Shown piece by piece: positions 5,692 to 8,746 of a stretch of 8,746 bases of DNA. Made by a program: the position numbers and the translations under genes. The DNA lies in NCBI GenBank assembly GCA_016839405.1, contig JAEOUJ010000128.1, positions 1-8,746 of the forward strand, given 5' to 3'. Origin of the DNA: Candidatus Gerdarchaeota archaeon. Its GTDB lineage: Archaea > Asgardarchaeota > Heimdallarchaeia > JABLTI01. The notes below the pieces were generated by a model that did not search any database, was not told the DNA's origin, and saw only the letters and a list, made by a program, of their open reading frames with translations. How positions within the stretch are numbered: position 1 is the first letter of the stretch; each line of letters starts with the position of its first letter.

Positions 5692-8685
5692 ATGACTCAA
5701 AAAGCGAAACTCTTCAATAAACTTATCCTTGAAAATCTCATGTTACATGAATATACAGTAGTTGATTTAGCTAAGGAATCAATAACACTTATTACTGGTG
5801 CAAATGGTTCTGGTAAAACCCAAGTTCTAGACGGATTAATTATTTGTTTAGGTTATATTCCTTCAAGAGCAAAAGCAAAGGGTATTGGAAGTTTTGTTGG
5901 TAAGAATGATGATTTTGCGAAAGTTACATTAGAGCTAGCTAATCCAGTGATTAATAATCAAAGAACGATTAGGACTATGGATAAGGATTTGAATGGAGTC
6001 ATAGATGTTAACATAATTAAGATTACTGCTAAAATATCAAAGAAAGATAGCTCAGTTACCTATTATTTGAATAATTCAAGAAAGATAATTAGAGGAAGGA
6101 TTGTTACTCGAGGAGATATTCGAAGAATTTTTGACGCTATAGGTGTTCGAGGAGATAATAAATTAGCATTTACAGGTGAAGGAACTGTAGATGAATTTGC
6201 TTCTAAAAGCCCCAAAAGAAAACTAGATGTATTATTAGAAGTTACTGGTTTAAAAGAGTACAGAGAAGAAGTAATTAATGCACAAGAGATTTTAAGAAAT
6301 AGCATCCAAGAAATAGAGCCTTTGAAACGTAAATATGAAACTGAAGGCAAGCTTTTGAATCTTTGGAGCGATGCAATGAAGATTTTAAATCAAAAGAAGA
6401 AGCTAATGATCATGAAAAAAGAGCTTGAAACAGAGCTTGCTTGGTCTTTTGTCAGTCGGTTAGAGGATCAAATTAAAAGTATCAATAAAGAAAGAACAAA
6501 AATTCTCAAACAAAAAAGTGATAATGATAATGCGATCCTTAAAAAAGAAGAAGAGGTAATCACAACAAATAGACGTCTCCGTGTTTTAGAGGATGAATTG
6601 GACCTAGTTGAAGATCAAGAATTTACTAAGAATAGACGGTTGATCGCTCTTGAAACACAAATAAATAATGAGCAAGAGAATATTGCTAATTTTAGAAAGG
6701 AAATTGAACGTTATCTTGAACAAAAAGAAAAAATGGAAAAATTACTAGCTACAAAAGATTTGACTGTTAAGGACAAAGAGCTTCAAGAAAAACAGTTAAA
6801 AGTGACATTAAAAAACAAAGAATTAATACTTGTGCAAGAAAAATTCACAAAAATAGAGAAAGAGCTTCTAACTCAACGAAAGAAAATCATAATAGAACCG
6901 GATTATGACTCTTTCATTTCAGATGAAGATGTTTATACTGGTGATCGATTAACAAAATATGAGCGGGATTTAGTAACCGCAGCAAAAATTTTTCATTATA
7001 AAATTAAACGAAAAGATTTGGATAATGAGATTGTTGGACCGATCATTTCCCATATTAAAATAAAAGAAGGGCATAAATCTTGGGAAAATGCTGTAAAAAA
7101 TCTCATAGGACGTAATTTATACGCTTTCGTTGCAAAAAATGATGAAGCGTATAGATATGCTAAAAGATTATATGATGAAACATGGCCTCGTTGGAAACCA
7201 GCATTATCAGTATACAAAGTCTCAACAGAGGATGCTAAAAAAGCTGATGATATAAAGAAAAAGCCACATTACAAAGAAATTTATGATGTAGCAAGTAACT
7301 TAATTGAGGGGAATCCATTTGTAGTTGGTTTTCTAAAACGAATTGTGAAGGGAACACTTGCTGAAGATAAATATGATCCGAATATTTTAACAGACATTGC
7401 AAAAACATCTAATGTAAATATTCTTACTAAATCAAGTAAAAGCTATTATTTATCACAAGGTGGTTTTGGAAGACCACCAGCTCCTATGAAAACAGTATTA
7501 GGATGGAAAATAAAAGCATCAGAAGAAAAGTCAATTTACGAAGTAGTTAATGAACGGAAAATAAGAATTTCTATTGCTAGATTGGAAAAAGAGCTTCGAG
7601 ATATAAAAATAAATGAAATTAAACTATTAAAAGAAATTTCATTAATCCATCAAGAAATTCAAGCTTTAGGATTACCTGATGAAAAATTACTTGGAAAAAT
7701 TGAAACTATAAATGAAATTATTGGTGTTATCGAATCAAAAATAAATGAATGCAAAAGTCACCAAGATGAATTAAGATTAGAATTAACTGAAATTACTGAT
7801 GATTATGATAGTTATTCAGCTAAAAAATTCGATGTAAAGCAACGGATAAAAGAGGTTCAGGAAACTCGAGATTATCTAAAAATCGAAATACATAGTTTAA
7901 AGGAAAAGTCATCTAGGCTTTTATCTGTTGAATTAAATTATGATGCTGAATATGAATCCCATCTCGCTGAGAAGAATGAAAAGGAAGCTCATGCAAAAGC
8001 AAAAGGTGAGAGGCCTGAAGAGATTAGAAACTATTCTGAAATTAGAGATGAACTTAGTCGAATTGAAGGTCACCTAGAATCTATTGGTATTAGTGATGTT
8101 GATGAAGAAAAAATTGCTGCTCAGAAAATAAAAGTTGAATCATTAAAGAATTATATGAAAGAACGTGAAGAACATATCACTAATCTTAGAGCTGATTTAG
8201 ATGCTAGGCTTGCTTTCTGGAATGGTGAATTACAGGAAGTAATTACAAATATTACAAAATCAATGAAATTGTTATTAGGTGGGATATTTGAGAAAGTTAA
8301 ACTAAAAGTAACAAATATTACTAAACCAGAAGAAGCAGGATTATACATTGAAGCTATTACAAAGGGAAAAGCATATCGTGATTTTCGAGAGCTAAGCGGT
8401 GGAGAAAAAGTTCTAGCTATTGAAGGATTAATTTTAGCAATGCATACATTAACAGATTCTCCTATACATGCTATTGATGAATTTACACAGCGACTTGATG
8501 AGAAAAATAAAGCATTAGCTTTTAGTATAGCCATTAGAACGCAAAGACTAGCAGGTGAAAGTTCACGTTATATCCCTCAATTTATTCTCTTATGTCCAGA
8601 TGCTCTAAATGTAGAATTAAAGGGTGAAATAAACCATTTAGTTGTTTCAGAAATGAAGGTGGTAAAAGCTGAAGCTATCAAATGA
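5692..8685 (+). CDS. SMC5/SMC6-related chromosome-maintenance ATPase
   Basis: This 997-residue protein has the full SMC plan. The N-terminal head carries Walker A GANGSGKT (36-43). The phrase SFVGKNDDFAKVTLEL (67-82) resembles the same region of SMC5/6. An outgoing coiled coil runs from about 190 to 400. The hinge (about 405-620) has VGPIISHIKI and AVKNLIGRNLYAFV, in the style of SMC5/6 hinges. A returning coiled coil runs from about 622 to 855. The C-terminal head has signature LSGGEK (901-906) and Walker B SPIHAIDEF (Asp929, Glu930), followed by TQRLDEKN, which parallels the NQGMDPRN of SMC5. Near the end QFILLCPDAL parallels the SMC5 tail. It is shorter than bacterial and archaeal condensin-type SMC (about 1,150-1,200) and close to SMC5. 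The Q-loop position is Glu163 rather than Gln. The hinge has no CxxC zinc hook, so it is not Rad50. The likely role is dimeric DNA tethering or loop extrusion in repair or chromosome structure. It begins a new transcription unit and its stop overlaps a possible next gene. Confidence 0.88.
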   Translation: MTQKAKLFNKLILENLMLHEYTVVDLAKESITLITGANGSGKTQVLDGLIICLGYIPSRAKAKGIGSFVGKNDDFAKVTLELANPVINNQRTIRTMDKDLNGVIDVNIIKITAKISKKDSSVTYYLNNSRKIIRGRIVTRGDIRRIFDAIGVRGDNKLAFTGEGTVDEFASKSPKRKLDVLLEVTGLKEYREEVINAQEILRNSIQEIEPLKRKYETEGKLLNLWSDAMKILNQKKKLMIMKKELETELAWSFVSRLEDQIKSINKERTKILKQKSDNDNAILKKEEEVITTNRRLRVLEDELDLVEDQEFTKNRRLIALETQINNEQENIANFRKEIERYLEQKEKMEKLLATKDLTVKDKELQEKQLKVTLKNKELILVQEKFTKIEKELLTQRKKIIIEPDYDSFISDEDVYTGDRLTKYERDLVTAAKIFHYKIKRKDLDNEIVGPIISHIKIKEGHKSWENAVKNLIGRNLYAFVAKNDEAYRYAKRLYDETWPRWKPALSVYKVSTEDAKKADDIKKKPHYKEIYDVASNLIEGNPFVVGFLKRIVKGTLAEDKYDPNILTDIAKTSNVNILTKSSKSYYLSQGGFGRPPAPMKTVLGWKIKASEEKSIYEVVNERKIRISIARLEKELRDIKINEIKLLKEISLIHQEIQALGLPDEKLLGKIETINEIIGVIESKINECKSHQDELRLELTEITDDYDSYSAKKFDVKQRIKEVQETRDYLKIEIHSLKEKSSRLLSVELNYDAEYESHLAEKNEKEAHAKAKGERPEEIRNYSEIRDELSRIEGHLESIGISDVDEEKIAAQKIKVESLKNYMKEREEHITNLRADLDARLAFWNGELQEVITNITKSMKLLLGGIFEKVKLKVTNITKPEEAGLYIEAITKGKAYRDFRELSGGEKVLAIEGLILAMHTLTDSPIHAIDEFTQRLDEKNKALAFSIAIRTQRLAGESSRYIPQFILLCPDALNVELKGEINHLVVSEMKVVKAEAIK

Positions 8686-8746
8686 ACATGATGATTATGA
8701 CAAAGAAATTACTTCTGAAGATTCTGAAACAATCGAAGAAAATCAA
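8682..8746 (+). CDS. Possible next gene of the SMC operon, cut by the window edge, frame uncertain
   Basis: An ATG at 8682 overlaps the TGA stop of the SMC-like gene (ATGA), a common sign of translational coupling, and its frame stays open to the window end as MNMMIMTKKLLLKILKQSKK and on. Its codons (CTG, TCG, many AAG) look unlike those of the neighbouring genes. A second frame, open from 8666 to the end, reads EHDDYDKEITSEDSETIEEN from 8684. It uses the GAA/GAT-rich codons typical here, but it has no ATG, GTG or TTG. Its only unusual start is a CTG at 8669, which follows AGGTGG (8657-8662) by 6 nt. Either the first frame is real, or the acidic frame is real with a non-standard start or a sequence indel. 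Too little is visible to assign a family. A kleisin or other SMC partner would fit the position, but nothing in the residues shows it. Confidence 0.3.
   Translation, partial: MNMMIMTKKLLLKILKQSKKI

Noticed and set aside
6063..6350. Antisense open frame of 95 codons within the SMC-like gene
   Set aside because: It overlaps conserved head-domain codons, has no Shine-Dalgarno or promoter, and resembles no recognisable protein. It is a by-product of the real gene.
8151..8534. Antisense open frame of 127 codons opposite the SMC C-terminal head
   Set aside because: It lies across from the signature and Walker B motifs, whose conservation explains the absence of stops. Its Ser-rich, low-complexity composition is not protein-like.
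5692..8685. Identification of the large ATPase as Rad50/SbcC
   Set aside because: No CxxC zinc hook occurs between the coiled coils. The centre is a globular segment of about 200 residues of SMC hinge type, and the Walker B surroundings match SMC5.

Overview
The window reads as a piece of an AT-rich archaeal chromosome. The strongest sign is a compact thiolase / DUF35 / HMG-CoA synthase gene set on the minus strand. In archaea these three proteins form one complex that makes HMG-CoA for isoprenoid lipids. Shine-Dalgarno sites of the GGTGAT type, T-rich terminators, a secreted subtilase with a C-terminal membrane anchor, and a protein related to eukaryotic SMC5/SMC6 all fit an archaeon. The SMC5/6-like gene and the base composition make an Asgard-type lineage (Promethearchaeota) my best guess, but this is inference and other archaeal phyla remain possible.

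Layout. Positions 1-123 hold no gene, only a likely terminator for the minus-strand operon. Positions 124-2776 (minus) carry, in transcription order, HMG-CoA synthase, acetyl-CoA C-acetyltransferase and the DUF35 zinc-ribbon/OB protein, with gaps of 12 and 1 nt. A divergent promoter region of about 250 bp (roughly 2777-3031) contains three inverted repeats. Positions 3047-5344 (plus) encode a secreted subtilisin-family protease with a propeptide, an unusual beta-rich insertion inside the catalytic domain, a PPC-like C-terminal domain and a membrane anchor. A hairpin terminator follows. Positions 5345-5691 are non-coding and contain the terminator, three copies of a short ACC(A/G)AAAGTAT-type motif, and a plausible promoter. 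Positions 5692-8685 (plus) encode a 997-residue SMC5/6-related ATPase. Its stop overlaps a possible next gene that runs off the right edge.

Function. The left operon supplies acetoacetyl-CoA and HMG-CoA to the mevalonate pathway. The protease is an independent extracellular, surface-anchored enzyme. The SMC-like gene starts a separate transcription unit concerned with chromosome structure or repair, and its translationally coupled neighbour is a candidate partner subunit. The most notable points are the SMC5/6-type hinge and heads in an archaeal protein, a Glu in place of the Q-loop Gln in its ATPase head, the domain inserted between the catalytic His and the oxyanion Asn of the protease, and dyad symmetries placed at the putative promoters.
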